The translations under genes and the position numbers were made by a program. Positions 47,195-62,519 of a stretch of DNA of 64,000 nucleotides are shown in pieces. The DNA comes from Metaphire vulgaris. Its lineage: Eukaryota; Annelida; Clitellata; Crassiclitellata; Megascolecidae. Under the pieces are notes generated by a model. That model was not told where the DNA came from. It saw only the letters and a program-made list of their open reading frames with translations, and did no database searches. The stretch is from positions 5,318,369 to 5,382,368 of the forward strand of contig CM030867.1 in the NCBI GenBank assembly GCA_018105865.1. The letters are read 5' to 3'. Every line of letters begins with the position of its first letter. The first letter of the stretch is position 1.

Positions 47195-47695
47195 AATATC
47201 ATCATCATCATCATCATTAACCGTGGGCTCATCGCCCGTTGGTGTATAATGCCATCTCCACAGTTTTCTGCCATTTTTTTCTGTCCATTGCTCTGTGGCT
47301 AAGATCCTGTAAACTGCTTCCACACCATTCTTCAATATCATCACACCATTTCTTGTGTGGTCTCCCTCTCTTATTGGCACCCTCCATTATTCCAAACATT
47401 AGAGCTTTGATCTTTCTGTCCTCTTTCATTCTGCATATGTCTCCAAAAAGATGGAGTTTCCTTTGTTTTACTCTTTCCAGCATGGTTTTTTTGGGCTGAA
47501 TTCTCCTGTATAGTTCTTCATTTGTGATTTTTTTTCAACCATCCAATTCCTAGTATTTTTAATTCCTAGTATTTTTTCTATAACATTTACTTTCAAAGGC
47601 TAGTATTTTTCTTTCCAATTCTTTGGTTATGGTCCATGTTTCGCATCCATTTAAAAAGCTGCTGAAGATACAGGTTTCGAGTATTTTCTTGATGC
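47195..47695 (-). mobile_element. RTE-like LINE 3' end with (ATG)n tail
   Basis: The - strand gives MLERVKQRKLHLFGDICRMK, EDRKIKALMFGIMEGANKRG and RPHKKWCDDIEEWCGSSLQD, followed by the tail (ATG)n at about 47200-47216. The upstream end reads CETWTITKELE near 47640. It is the same subfamily as the + copy that begins at 47700. Confidence 0.85.
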
Positions 47696-48221
47696 ATGAA
47701 TATCCAAAAGTATTATGGTGAGTTTAAAACGCCCAAAACAATTGGCCATCAAAAACAAAAATGACAAATTGCTAATGGAAAAAGAAGTCATGCAACGATG
47801 GACAGACTATAGCAGTGAACTATACACTGTACAAGGCACAGGCAGACCCCGTAGTATAGAAGAAACTTTTAGAGGAATTACAGAAAATATCACCGCCCTA
47901 CCTAGACTGACAGAGACAACAACATCCTGAAAGAAGAAGTAGAAATGGCAATAAAACAACTGAAAAACAATAAGAGCCCTGGAAATGACATGATTACATG
48001 GGAGATGATCAAATGTGGCTGTGAATTAATTTTATAGATGAACTGCACAAACTATGTAACATGATATGGAAGGTAGGCAGAATGCCAGCTGAAGGGACAA
48101 TATCAATACTGGTGCTAATACACAAGAAAGGAAGCATGACAGAATGCAAGACCTATCGAACAATAGCATTGCTAAGTCACCTTGGAAAAATACTAATGAT
48201 CATTCTGAACGAAAGATTTAA

Positions 48222-49202
48222 CTCTTAGGCAGCCTGTGCGGTCGTTATCGACCGCACAAGAAATCGCACCCATTTCTATATATAGACCGCTATATTTAGG
48301 ATTTAGGGCTATTCTAACGGAAAGCTAACATAATTTTGCATCTAAAACGTGCGAAAAACCGTTTATTTCATGAGTTTGACTGCGAAAATATGTCGATTCG
48401 TAGGCGAGCTTTGCGGTCCTTCTGGCATTTAAATTTTAAATGCCCTTCTATACACAGGGGCAGATGTTTTATTCAACTAAAGAAGGTTTAGAAGCGATTG
48501 AAAATGGTAAGTTTGATGACATGGGTATTTCCAGGTCCGATGATAACGAAACCGAACAAATTCTGCTGGAAAGTATAAAAAAAACAAGTTTTTGAACTTT
48601 TGTGACAATTTTCAAATATATGTATGTCATAATTGCTTCGACATCTTTCACACAAGATCCTTTCTAAACTAAAATATCACATTTTACATAATTTTTAACG
48701 TCGATTACATAGGCAGTGACATTTTGCGGGCAGCCCGAAAAATTGCAGCATGTCTTGTTGCTGATAAAATCTTTTAGGAGCATTTGCGACAAGTGCCAAG
48801 TGCCAAAAATACATATGTCATAATTTCTTTGTGACCTTTCACACTAAATTCTCTGTAAACTAAAATATGACATTTTTACATCTATATCTAAATTTTTAAA
48901 TGTTTATTATATATGTGTGCATATTTCACATAGCTTTCTTACACTGTCTTGTTGCTTACACAATTTTTAATGAACTTCAAAGTCCAATTTTAATTTTTAA
49001 TATTTTTAATTTTTATATCTTCTCATGAAATATGAAGAATATCATTGCAAATGTTATATTTTTCTTTTCATATTCTTGTAGGTAATCAAAAGCCCTTTAA
49101 ATTGATATATACATTGTCAATATTGTTATGATATTCGAATTAAAACATTTTGGGAAACTGTGGAGGGGTAAATTCTCTAAAAACAACATGACTGCCTAAG
49201 AG
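48222..49202 (+). mobile_element. second, distinct piggyBac-type TTAA element
   Basis: TTAA lies at 48218-48221 and 49203-49206. The TIR is CTCTTAGGCAGCC at the left and ACTGCCTAAGAG at the right. Subterminal GTGCGGTCGTTATCGACCGCAC is a palindrome. Unlike the ~1 kb family, it has no 360-bp units. An ORF at about 48466-48594 gives MFYSTKEGLEAIENGKFDDM followed by GISRSDDNETEQILLESIKK, an acidic stretch like piggyBac transposase N-termini. The rest of the transposase is deleted. Confidence 0.85.
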
Positions 49203-49632
49203 TTAAGACCCGCTTGCAAGAATACCTGGCTGATGAACGAGCCTGGTTTAGAAAAGATTTTCAAAGCACAATGCCACAGATACTAGCATTGAGATTATTG
49301 GCTGAAAAGGCATGAAGGAAACACAAGAAAATCCATAACTGCTTCACCAATTTCCATATGGCATTTGACACCTTAGATCAAACAATAACATTGGCTGTAC
49401 TCGAGTCATACAGAGTGGACCAGAATTTGGTTAGACTATTAAGATACATCAGCAATAACTCAGGGTCAGCAGTGTGAATCTGTGGAGAACTTGGAGAATG
49501 GTTTAAAACAAGCAGAGGGACAAGATAAGGAGATAACATATCAACTATGGTTTTCATCACAGACCTGGAAAGAGCAATGGACAAAATCAAAGAACATATA
49601 AAAGGTATAACAGTTCAGGGACTCTCATTTAA

Positions 49633-50668
49633 CCTTTTACAGGGGGAATTAAATTTTTTAAGTCATCCCCCGACGGGGGAATTAATTTTTGGAAAAGGCG
49701 TTTGTATGAAAACGTGAACATATACGTTATAAACTTACTATATTTCAGGCTATATAGAAGCTAGAAAGATGCGGTTTGCACCGTTGTTGAGCATTTTTAT
49801 TGCTCCTTCTATCCATCCGTGCCAAAAGAAAAATGTTGGGGGTAGGGACCACTCTGCACCCCAAAATCGGACCCCTCCCCAACATTTTGTTTAATTTTTG
49901 ACCAAAGGTCAATAGCAAAACGTCTTCAGCGGTAAACCCCCAAATGTGAGTGATAGAGTTCTAGAGGAGTGTAATTGGAACAGAATGGTGCAAAAAGTTT
50001 GAAGATCGGACCATATTTGGGGTAGTTATGAAGTTTCATACCCAAGTGCCAATTGCTGGCTGAAATGACAATTACGCGAACGGATTTTCAATGTGAAAAA
50101 CCGAACAACTCAGTATATTTCAGGCTATATAGAAGCTAGAAAGATGCGGTTTGCACCATTGTTGAGCATTTTTATTGGTCTTTCGAACCATCCGTGCAAA
50201 AAAAAATTTGGGGGGGGTAGGGTCCACTCTACACCCCAAATCCGACCATCTCCGACAAAAAATTTTCAAAGCTCAATAAAAAAAATTTTCAGCGGTGACC
50301 CCCAACTGTGAGCGAGAAAGTTGTAGGGATGTTTAATTGGAACAGAATAGTGCAAAAGTTTTGAAGATCGGACCATATTTGGCGTAGTTGTGGCCTTTCT
50401 AGCCTCCGGCTGAAGATTTTTCCTATACATTTTCCAGCCTTGGTTGTTACACAGCCAATATCTCTTGCATATATAGTCAGCATTATCGAAAACGGTGCTG
50501 CCACCTATCGAATGGATGTGAACTAAATCAGTTGCCGCGTTGGATTTTTGAAAAAATTGCAGGTCCACGGTACACAGTTGCTTATATAGCGCACCGTTTA
50601 TAAACAGCGAACGCCGTTAGGCAATGGTTTTCCTCCGCCGTCTATAAATGGCGAACCCTTGGAAGAGG
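49633..50668 (-). mobile_element. TTAA element (piggyBac-type, non-autonomous), reverse orientation
   Basis: TTAA lies at 49629-49632 and 50669-50672. The left edge is CCTTTTACAGGGGGAATT and the right edge, inverted, CCTCTTCCAAGGGTTCGCC. Same structure as the 30036 copy, inverted. It sits inside the LINE RT just before the CADDID box, and its excision at TTAA would restore SFNNLRCADDIDIL. Confidence 0.9.
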
Positions 50669-51419
50669 TTAACAACCTTAGGTGTGCTGATGATATTGAC
50701 ATCTTAGAGGGAAATGAAGATGATCTGGAAGACACAGTGCAGACACCAAGCAACTAAGCAAAGTGCTTTGGGCTGTCGGTAAACACTGAGAAGACAAAGA
50801 CAGTGGCATTTGGCCACAAAGAGATTGGAAGAAAAATTAAAGTAAATGGAATAGATGTAGAGAACGTAGAAAACTTCACCTACCTTGGAAGCCACATGAT
50901 GCATGACTTAGACTGCAGACAAGAGGTCACAAGAAGAGCATCAAAGGTTTAAGATCAACTGATGGCAATGGACAAGACCTGGTAAAGCAAAGCAATAAGC
51001 ACTGAAACAAAAAAGAAAATACTCGAAGAACCCTGTATCTTCAGCAGCTTTTCATATGGATGCGAAACATTGACCATCACCAAAGACTTGGAAAGAAAAC
51101 TATTAGCCTTTGAAAGGAAATGTTATAGAAAAATACTATGAAACGAATGGGTGGAAAAATCACAAATGAAGAACTATGCAGGAGAATTCAACCAAAACAA
51201 ACCATGCTGCAAAGAGTAAAACAACGGAAACTCCATCTCTTTGGACACATATGCAGAATGAAAGAGGACAGAAAGATCAAAGCTCTTATGTTTGGAATCA
51301 TGGAGGGTGCCGATAAGAAAGGAAGATCACAGGAATGTTGTTCTGATTTTGAGGCAGTTTGGAAGCAGTTAGATCTTAGTCACAGAGCAATTCTTCTTCT
51401 AGCGAATGCCTTTCTTTCT

Positions 51420-52380
51420 CAGCCATTCAACGGCATCAGGTTGAGCCTGATGCAGGGTCTCGAGTCCTTCTTTGAATCTTGACTATGTGGTTCATAGTCT
51501 GTCTGATGCCACAAGGGCAATTCGGGTCATCTCTGGCTCTCCAATGGTGAAGCATAGTGGTGCACCAGCCATGGCCTGTTCGATAGCGATTGAGGTGGAC
51601 CCAATCATAGTGCACTAGGTCAAAGCCGGGTTGGCGCTTGCAGGGGTCTGTGATGAGGTATTTGTTCTTTACCTTAGCAGACTGCCAACTCTACTTCCAT
51701 GAGTCCGGAACAGAGAAGTGCAGTATAGACACAGGAAACCAGACTGGATTACGAGATGTCAGATGTTGAGCATGGCGGTCAAGGATGGTCAAAGATATCT
51801 ACATGTATTGGTAGATCTGGTCGGGCATTAATGTGGGCAGTGAGCTTTGATACTGCAGCTTCACAACGGATAGCTGGCGGGGCGATGTCGCTAGGGATTG
51901 GCAACCAGTGAACCAGGGTGGAATGGATGGTTCCAGAGATTGTCCTCATGGAGGATTTTAGTGTAGCATCGACCAACGTGGGGGGCTTCAGCACTGTACT
52001 GGGGCACTAATCCAGTCTGGTTTCCTGTGTCTGTACTGGGGCACAGTATTCTGCAGTAGGGTAGCATAGTGCCAGTGCTGATGTTCTTAGTGTAGAAGCG
52101 CTTGCTCCCCACGTAGAGTCGGCCAGTCTTGCAATGATGTTGTTTCTCGAGCCCACCTTTGTCGCAGTTTTTATGAGATGCTTGTGGAATGACAGAGTGC
52201 GGTCAAGGGTGACGCCAAGATAAACTGACTGGGCTTCATGTCAGATTCTTGTACCATCAAGTTGTACATTGAGCTCACGCGATGACGAGGCATGATGTAG
52301 ATGGACGACAGATGATACTGGTTTTGCAGCGCTAGGGGTTAGTCTCTATTTTCTGCAATAGTCAGAGAGAAGTGTCCTGT
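51420..52380 (-). mobile_element. Jockey-superfamily LINE fragment with C-terminal zinc knuckle
   Basis: On the - strand: VYLGVTLDRTLSF (near 52205), STWGASASTLRTSALALCY, LVHWLPIPSDIAPPAIRCEA, LVHYDWVHLNRYRTGHGWCT and NCPCGIRQTMNHIV. The same blocks, in the same order, occur in the + copy at 56004-57251. The CPCG-x-x-QTMxH motif is the zinc-binding end. Stops and frameshifts throughout. Confidence 0.8.
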
Positions 52381-52386
52381 CTTTGG

Positions 52387-53150
52387 TTAGTGTTTCCTCA
52401 AGCTTGTCAAAATTTTTAGCCTGGGTTGCTCAACAATTGTCGTCAGAGTAGATACATTTTCATGTTGAATAACTCTATGCTGGAGTAGGTGATAGAAGCA
52501 ACTGCGACAAAGTGAGTTAATATGATCCATAAAGATTAACTCAGAGTCAAGAATTATACCAAGATCACGGACAGAAGAGGAGAAAGAGAGGTCAGGGAAG
52601 GCAAACTGCATAGACAGATGATCGATTTTTGAGAGCTGACCTCGAGTACCAAACCAGATGAGCTGAGTTTTAGCTTGATTAAGTAAAAGACGATTTGAGT
52701 GCATCCATGAAGGAAGTAAGTCAGAGGCTTCAACAAATTCACGAGTGATCTGCAGTGCATTAGTGAGGCTGGAATGTGAATAGGCCTGAATATCATCAGC
52801 GTACATATGTGTTTTAAAATTATAAGGCGCAAACCAGCGTGCAACATCAGCAGTATATAGTATATAAAGAAGCGTCCCAATGACCGAACCATGAGGGACT
52901 CCACAAGTGACTGGCACTTCATGGGAGTAGGTAGAACCAAGCGATGCAATCATGCGGTGTTCAGAGAGATATGATTTCAACCAGGCCAGAGGAACACCAG
53001 CACTGACATCAAATAGAGCAAGAAGAGTGACTTCTGACTGATTGTCGGCCCTATAGAGATCTGAGAGAAGATGCAAGAGAAGCGTTTCAGTGGAATGTGA
53101 GGCATGGAAACCAGACTGGTATTGAAGATTGGTATTGAAGATGAAAAAAT
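52387..53150 (-). mobile_element. L2/CR1-like LINE RT, largely open
   Basis: The - strand gives YQSGFHASHSTETLLLHLLS, VPLAWLKSYLSEHRMIASLG, VPVTCGVPHGSVIGTLLYIL, FKTHMYADDIQAYSHSSLTN, HSNRLLLNQAKTQLIWFGTR and SSSVRDLGIILDSELIFMDH. The palm YADD is intact. A deletion removes the ALFDxSAAFDTVDHxIL stretch (LLALFDVSAGVPLAWLK joins across it), so it is not functional. Confidence 0.87.
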
Positions 53151-53995
53151 GGACAGTGGCAAATTGTTTGGCATTGAATCCTGGTAAAACAGAGTTACTG
53201 TGGTTAATGACCCCTCGGAAGGCGCACCTGATCAATCATGCACCGTTTCTAATTGATTGCCTGCAGATAGTCCCGTCAACAGAAGTAAGGCTGCTGGGAG
53301 TACAGTTCGACGAAACGCTATCGCTAAACAGACCTATCAGTAACATCTCTCGAACATGTTATTACCATCTCCGTTGAATCAGGGATATCCGGTGATACCT
53401 TTCCACCTCGGCAACAACGTGGCTAATTCGGGTGCTTATTATTGGGAGAATCGATTATTGTAGTAATAGTATTCTTTACAGCCTCCCTGCATACCAGCTA
53501 GACAGACTCCAGATGGTCATCAATGCTTCAGCGCGTCTGATTTTCTAAGCCAAATGGGGAGCACATGTCACCCCTTTACTTAAGGATAATCTCCATTGGC
53601 TGAGAGTCTCAGAATGAATAGTATACAAGAGATTTTGGCATACATTCTGCGCCTTATATGACCCTGACTTTCCTGTTTACTTAACTCAGATGATACACAG
53701 GCTTCCGCTCATGGAATGGTGTCTTCAGCCTCGCTCTGGGCTCTGTGTCAAGCTCGTCGTCCCTCCTCCCTCCAGAACAGTGAAATTTGGGGAGAGGTCC
53801 ATTACGTGGGTCAACCCTGAACTCTGGAACTCATTACCTAGCACTGTGACAAATGAGTTAAATATGAACTATTTGCCAAGAAACTAAAAACACGCTTGTT
53901 TAACATCTCATTCGAGTGTGAAATATAAAACGCTCTTGACTTTAGTTTTTTCGCTTTGATTACTGTGCTGTATAAATTGTCATCTAACTAACTAA
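53120..53995 (+). mobile_element. L2/CR1-like LINE 3' end
   Basis: + strand: KKWTVANCLALNPGKTELLW, PSTEVRLLGVQFDETLSLNR, IIGRIDYCSNSILYSLPAYQ, HVTPLLKDNLHWLRVSE, KLVVPPPSRTVKFGERSITW and WVNPELWNSLPSTVTN. The end is CGCTCTTGACTTTAG...GCTGTATAAATTGTC. Several stops. It abuts the - strand LINE at its 5' end but belongs to the other subfamily (ALNPGKTELLW versus LLNQAKTQLIW). Confidence 0.85.
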
Positions 53996-54093
53996 AAATA
54001 AATGCATACTGTTCCTACCTGAAGCAACAGTAAACACGATAACCACTTATATGCTAATACTGGTTGATTTTACAGTTAGTGTTTTATGTTTAG

Positions 54094-54837
<744 letters not shown>

Positions 54838-54845
54838 GTTGATAA

Positions 54846-55141
54846 CAGGCCCGCCAAAAGAAATTCCAGGCCCCTGTGCAGAAGGGCTGACGGGCCCCTG
54901 ACAAGTCGCAAGTTTTGAAAAAAATAGCTGACGACCCTTTTTTGCTTGTCGCTCTTTTTCACTCTGTTTATGATGTCTGGTCACCCGGACCCTCAATTTA
55001 CTCGCCGGGACCCTGTGCGCATACCATGTTGACTTTTTTATGTGTTATTATTGTTGATAATACCTCTTCATCATCGGCCCGGGCCCCATCCAGGCCGTCG
55101 GGCCCCTGTTCATTTGCCCCTGCCCCCTCTCGGCGGCCCTG
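54846..55141. mobile_element. hAT MITE with perfect 8-bp TSD, GC-rich
   Basis: CAGGCCCGCCAAAAGAAATT at the left and CTCGGCGGCCCTG at the right, flanked by GTTGATAA at 54838-54845 and 55142-55149. 296 bp. GGGCCC-rich words lie at both ends. It has no real ORF; the Pro/Arg-rich ORF across it is composition only. Confidence 0.92.
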
Positions 55142-55520
55142 GTTGATAACCCCAGTATTATTTATTTTCTCTAGGTACATTAACCCATTTTACCGGCGTG
55201 GACGCACATGGCGCGCCACGGCTTATCTTTCATTAAACGGCCGTGGACGCATATAAATGCGCCAACAAACTTTGAAAATTAATTAAAAATCGGCCGTTCC
55301 GATTTAATGCTTCAAATTTGGAATATAGATGTAGTAATCATTCATTCGCATGATGGAGCCACTTTTAGTGCATGATCTCTGTCATGGCTATGCTATATCC
55401 ATACTTTTCTCCCCCCCGCTTCCCCGTAGGCCCTACAGCTAGCCCATTAGCAAAGGCTTTGCCGTTAGCCTCTGATAAAAGATGGCGGCCAGAAAATGAC
55501 TGAGTGCGAGCGAAGTTAGG

Positions 55521-58458
<2,938 letters not shown>

Positions 58459-58495
58459 CATCATAGGCACAGCCATCACTAAACGGTCCTTTTCA

Positions 58496-58680
58496 GGGCC
58501 ACCAAATCATAAAATAAAAACAAACCAGACCATTCATGGAACCAACTCATCAAATAAAGACAAACCTGACCATTCATGGCACCTACTCATCAAATAAAGA
58601 CAAACCTGACCATTCATGGCACCAACTCATCAAATAAAGACAAATCAGACCATTCATGGCACCAAATCATAAATGGAAGA
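58496..58680. repeat. 40-bp minisatellite in the piggyBac 3' region
   Basis: GACCATTCATGGCACCAACT plus CATCAAATAAAGACAAACCT recurs about four times, with the outer units less regular. Confidence 0.92.
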
Positions 58681-59516
58681 CCATACAAACGATACATGTA
58701 TTCATTTTTAAAATTTGCAAGCTAACAAAATTGTCTCAAAATTCATCGCTAAGACTTGTGTTCCGAAAAAGTGTTTTCCGGTTACAACTCTACCAATTTC
58801 TACCAATTGTTGTCCGATTTTCAAACGTTTTGATTTATTTTGTTCCACTGACATTCTCCTACAACACTGCCCTCACCCATTTGGAATTACCAGCCAAAAA
58901 TTTTAGTTGGTGAGCTTTGAAAATTTGGGGGGGTGCGGTGTTATTTTGGGCCATAGAGTGGACCCTGTCCCCAAATATTTTTTTGCATGGATAGTCAGAA
59001 AGAGCAATAATAAAGCTAAACAATGGTGTATATCTCATCTTTTTATCTTTCATATAGCCTGAGATTTGGCAAATTTACAAACTACAAAAATTCATCGCTA
59101 AGACTTTTGTTCCGAAAAATAGTGTTCCGGTTACAACTCGTATATTTCTACCAAATGTTGTCCGATTTTCAAACTTTTTGATTTATTTTGTTCCACTGAC
59201 ATTCTCCTACAACATTGCCACTCACCCATGTGGGGTTACCACTCAAAAAATTTAGCTGATGAGCTTTGAAAAAATGTGGGGAGGGATGCTATTATAGGCC
59301 GCATAGTTGCCCTTACCCCCAACAAATTTTTTTATTCACAGATAGTTAGAAAGAGCAATAAAAAAGCTAAACAATGGTATATACCTCGTCCACTTATCTC
59401 TCATATAACCTGAGATATGGTAAATTTAAATATTGGGTTTTCAAGGACTTTTTCCAAAAATAAATGGCCGGCATGGTGACGGCATCAAAAATTTTAATGG
59501 ATGGTAAATGGGTTAA

Positions 59517-59778
59517 GTCCTTCTTTTGCACCTGCAAATACAACACAACTTATAGCTATGGCTATAACTTCGATATAACATGCTGGGTGGGTGAGAAACT
59601 TTAAGAGACTGTGCTAAACGAAGCACATTAAGATTATTCACCGAAATAACCCACTGATATCCAAACCAGATTTTATAATATGTGTATTTATATATATATA
59701 CACAGTATATATATATATTTTTTTTATGCCCTCGGTACTTCATTCCCGAAGGTCTTATGAGCAAAAATTGAATTGAAT

Positions 59779-59822
<44 letters not shown>

Positions 59823-59875
59823 CTATATATATATATATATATACACACATAATTACATATATATATGTATATATA
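59517..59875. other. AT microsatellites and unassigned sequence
   Basis: (TA)n tracts lie at about 59688-59716, 59780-59818 and 59823-59876. CGGTACTTCATTCCCGAAGGTCTTATG followed by (GAATT)n-like repeats at about 59732-59778 looks like a retroelement end. Confidence 0.5.
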
Positions 59876-59877
59876 TA

Positions 59878-60535
59878 GTCCGGTTCCGGCGCCTTCATGG
59901 TTGCCAGCACGTGTTTGTGCGTGCCACGGTTTAGTCTCCGTTTTTGGCATTTTCCGACGTTTGTGCTTGGATTGTACGCCAATCGCGAGGTCTGCGTTCT
60001 ACTCGTCGGTTTTCCGACGAGTCTCTTGCCGTCCTCCCTCCTCTTTACCACGTCGTTTTGGAATGTTTTAAGTGAGTGGATCACCATTGTCTGCCATTAA
60101 TATGGCTGCTGCGTGAAACTCAATGGGACCATGGCTGACAGTCATTCCAGACTTCGTTGGAGCCTCCATCTACGTCGTGTTTGCCGATTTCGGTGACGAA
60201 CTATACTCTCACGGAAGACCGCTACTTTGGATTACCGCCGGATCTCACCATGCGGAGAATGCCTACCACCAACTCGCGGACCTCTAACATCATCTACCAT
60301 TCCTCGCTGATGTGTCAATGTTACAGTTTTCCTGTGAAGGACCGCTTCCTAAGGACTCAGCACCGGATTTCGTCACGGCATCAAGTTCTTTCTTTCATCA
60401 GTGTGGATTTTCAGCATCACTACCTTCCAACCTTCATTGACATCTCAGCGCTGTCAAAGCGCTTTTGATTTTGGCTTTTAACTATGTTACAGCACTATAT
60501 AAATCGTCCTGGATAATAATATATTATATTATATA
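59878..60535 (+). mobile_element. non-autonomous retroelement with borrowed LINE tail (SINE-like)
   Basis: It begins after a (TA)n tract with GTCCGGTTCCGGCGCCTTCA and ends AAGCGCTTTTGATTTTGGC...TATGTTACAGCACTATATAAATCGTCC(TGGATAATAA). The end is the same terminus as the L2/CR1-like LINEs at 43340 and 44250. The body has no RT motif in any frame, so it is either a SINE-like element using the LINE machinery or a LINE with its coding region deleted. The flanks on both sides are (TA)n. Confidence 0.6.
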
Positions 60536-60761
60536 TATATACCTGTATATATATATATTGAGACAATTTGCCCTTGAAACCTGTTTGAATACCGTGTATA
60601 CTCGCGATAGAGTCAATCCGAGGTATAAGTCGACCCCTAAATTTTTTGGATTTGAAGGTGTCTAAAATCATTGACCCTAGTATAAGTCGAAGTGACATCA
60701 CCGCTGCGCACCCTCTTGAGGTGATCGTGAGAGTCGGAACAATGAGCATGCGTAGGGCTAA

Positions 60762-60890
60762 CAGACGTCCTTAAATGATAAGGACAGTCCTTAAATTCCG
60801 TTGCCCCGTCCTTAAAGACGTTTGTCCTTAATAAGGACACAAAATGTCCTTAAATTTCATTAAAATAGTGAATGCCTATTTCGGACATTA
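60762..60890. repeat. GTCCTTAAA/AAGGAC-word segment
   Basis: AGACGTCCTTAAATGATAAGGACAGTCCTTAAATT... repeats GTCCTTAA and its complement about eight times. GTGTGTCCTTAAATTC at about 62268-62283 looks like its other end. The word content resembles the hAT-like element at 14502-15403. Confidence 0.5.
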
Positions 60891-60901
60891 CTCTATATTA
60901 A

Positions 60902-61882
60902 CCCGTTGAAGGGGTTTGCCGCATATACGCGGCGCGCTACTTCAGCGTCTCTTCTGCAACGGGTTTCGCTGTTTATAAACATTCTAGTGTAATAAGTCAC
61001 TTTAGTTGTTCTCCAATCCGTAGATGGTAGCTCTTTTTTAGCTATTGTGCACACTATAAGCTAGGAAAATCGGTTTTATTCGACAGAGGGTCAGATTCTT
61101 GCTTTGTAAGTGTCATTTCTAAGGTTCGGAAAGTCCTAACTACCCCAAATGTGGTCCGATCTTCAAAATTTTTAAACTATTCTGTTCCAATTACACCCCC
61201 TCTACAAATTTGCCGCTCACATAAGGGGGTCATCGCTGAAAATTTTGTGATATTGAGCTTTGGAAAAAATTTTGGGAGGGGGTCCGATTTTAGGCTGTAG
61301 AGTGGACCCTACTCCCAAAATTTATTTTTTGGCACAGATGGTTAGAAAGAGCAATAAAAATGCTAGACAATGATGCAAACCTCATCCTTTTATCTTCTAT
61401 ATGACCTGAAATATACTGCCATGTAATTTATTTCAGCTTGCGAAATTTGCGGAAAACAAACTTTTCTCCGAGCAATGAGTTCTAGGGTTCAAAAAGTGAT
61501 AACTACCCCAAATTGGGTCTGATCTTCAAAATTTTTGAACTATTCTGTTCAAATTACACCCCTCTATAACTTTGCCACTCACAAAAGGTTGCTCACCGCT
61601 GAAAACGTTTTGCTATTGAGCTTTGAACGAAATTTTGGGGAGGGGCCGATTTTAGGCTGTAGAGTGGACCCTACCCCCCCAAAATTTTTTGTTTGTACGG
61701 ATGGTTCGAAAGACCAATAAAAATGCTAAACAACGGTGCAAACCTCATTTCTTTAGCTTCTTTATAGCCTGAGATGTAGTAAATTTACAACGTTTGTGTT
61801 CACAGTTCATATGAACGCTTTTCCCCAAAATTAATTACCCTGATTGGTAACGTCTTGTAAAATTTAATTCCCCCTTAAGAGG
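60902..61882 (+). mobile_element. TTAA element (diverged copy)
   Basis: TTAA lies at 60898-60901 and 61883-61886. The left end is CCCGTTGAAGGGGTTTGCCG and the right end CCCCCTTAAGAGG. Two tandem units carry the landmarks CCGATCTTCAAAATTTT, GTAGAGTGGACCCTAC and GAGCAATAAAAATGCT. It is closest to the 21662 copy. Confidence 0.88.
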
Positions 61883-61954
61883 TTAAAAGGACTTTGTAAT
61901 TGATTGATATTGATTGTTAAAACATGTCATTATTAGTTCTTTATATGATTTTTT

Positions 61955-62250
61955 GTATCTTTAGCGTCCTAAAATGTCCGACAAAGGGAAAAAGGTCATC
62001 ACTGGTTTTTGTGCCATTTTGCATCTTTAACGCCCTAAAAAGTGCGACAAGGAAAAAAATCGTCACTTTTTGCTTTTTGAGCTATTTTGCGTCCTTGATG
62101 TCCTAAAAATGTATGAAAAGCAAAAAAAGACCATCACTAGTTTATTTGCTTTTTGAGCTATTTTGCATCTTTTACGTCCTAAAAATGTCTGACAAACAAA
62201 AAAAGATCATCACTAGTTTTTTGTGCTTCTTTAACACCCTGAAAAATCTG
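61955..62250. repeat. irregular 57-78 bp tandem repeat
   Basis: CGTCCTAAAAATGTCTGACA followed by AAAAAAAGATCATCACTAGT, TTTTTGAGCTATTTTGCATC recurs at about 61967, 62029, 62097, 62175 and 62232 with variable spacing. It produces a repetitive but frame-broken ORF that I do not take as a gene. Confidence 0.75.
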
Positions 62251-62519
62251 ACAAACCAATGTGTTTTGTGTGTCCTTAAATTCTTTCCAACTGATCTGGT
62301 ATCTCTAGGCACATGGCACTATTGTGTTGATTGAAAAACTGTGTTTTAGCTTTGAACTATCGAGAAACTGAATGATTTTGACATTCACAGATTGATTCCT
62401 GACAATTAAGAAAACTTTAAGCCTGCTATTTGCTCATTTTTGACAATATGAACAATTTAATTAATCTTTAAAAATTATTTTAATATTTATGTAATGCCAA
62501 TAATTACAAAGAATAAGAA

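Larger units (their letters stand above)
47700..51400 (+). mobile_element. RTE-like LINE (linker to C-terminus) carrying two TTAA insertions
   Basis: + strand blocks: linker 47715-47930 (KNDKLLMEKEVMQRWTDYSS), then AIKQLKNNKSPGNDMITWEM, MTECKTYRTIALLSHLGKIL and ILNERF to 48221. Next, 49203-49632 has KTRLQEYLADERAWFRKDFQ, FTNFHMAFDTLDQTITLAVL and GITVQGLSF. Then 50669-51350 has NNLRCADDIDILEGNEDDLE, NTEKTKTVAFGHKEIGRKIK, ENFTYLGSHMMHDLDCRQEV and RKLHLFGHICRMKEDRKIKA. Removing the two TTAA elements rejoins the reading frame at both sites. Other stops remain, so the copy is dead. Confidence 0.9.

Noticed and set aside
47195..51400. Twin-primed LINE like the one at 38646
   Set aside because: The antisense 3' end and the sense part overlap by about 300 bp of the same LINE region, so they are two copies, not one inverted insertion.
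52387..53995. Twin-primed L2-like LINE
   Set aside because: The - and + parts belong to different subfamilies (LLNQAKTQLIW versus ALNPGKTELLW) and overlap in coding content.
54915..55256. Pro-rich ORF across 54915-55256
   Set aside because: It runs through a GC-rich hAT MITE with a perfect TSD and past its end, so it is compositional.
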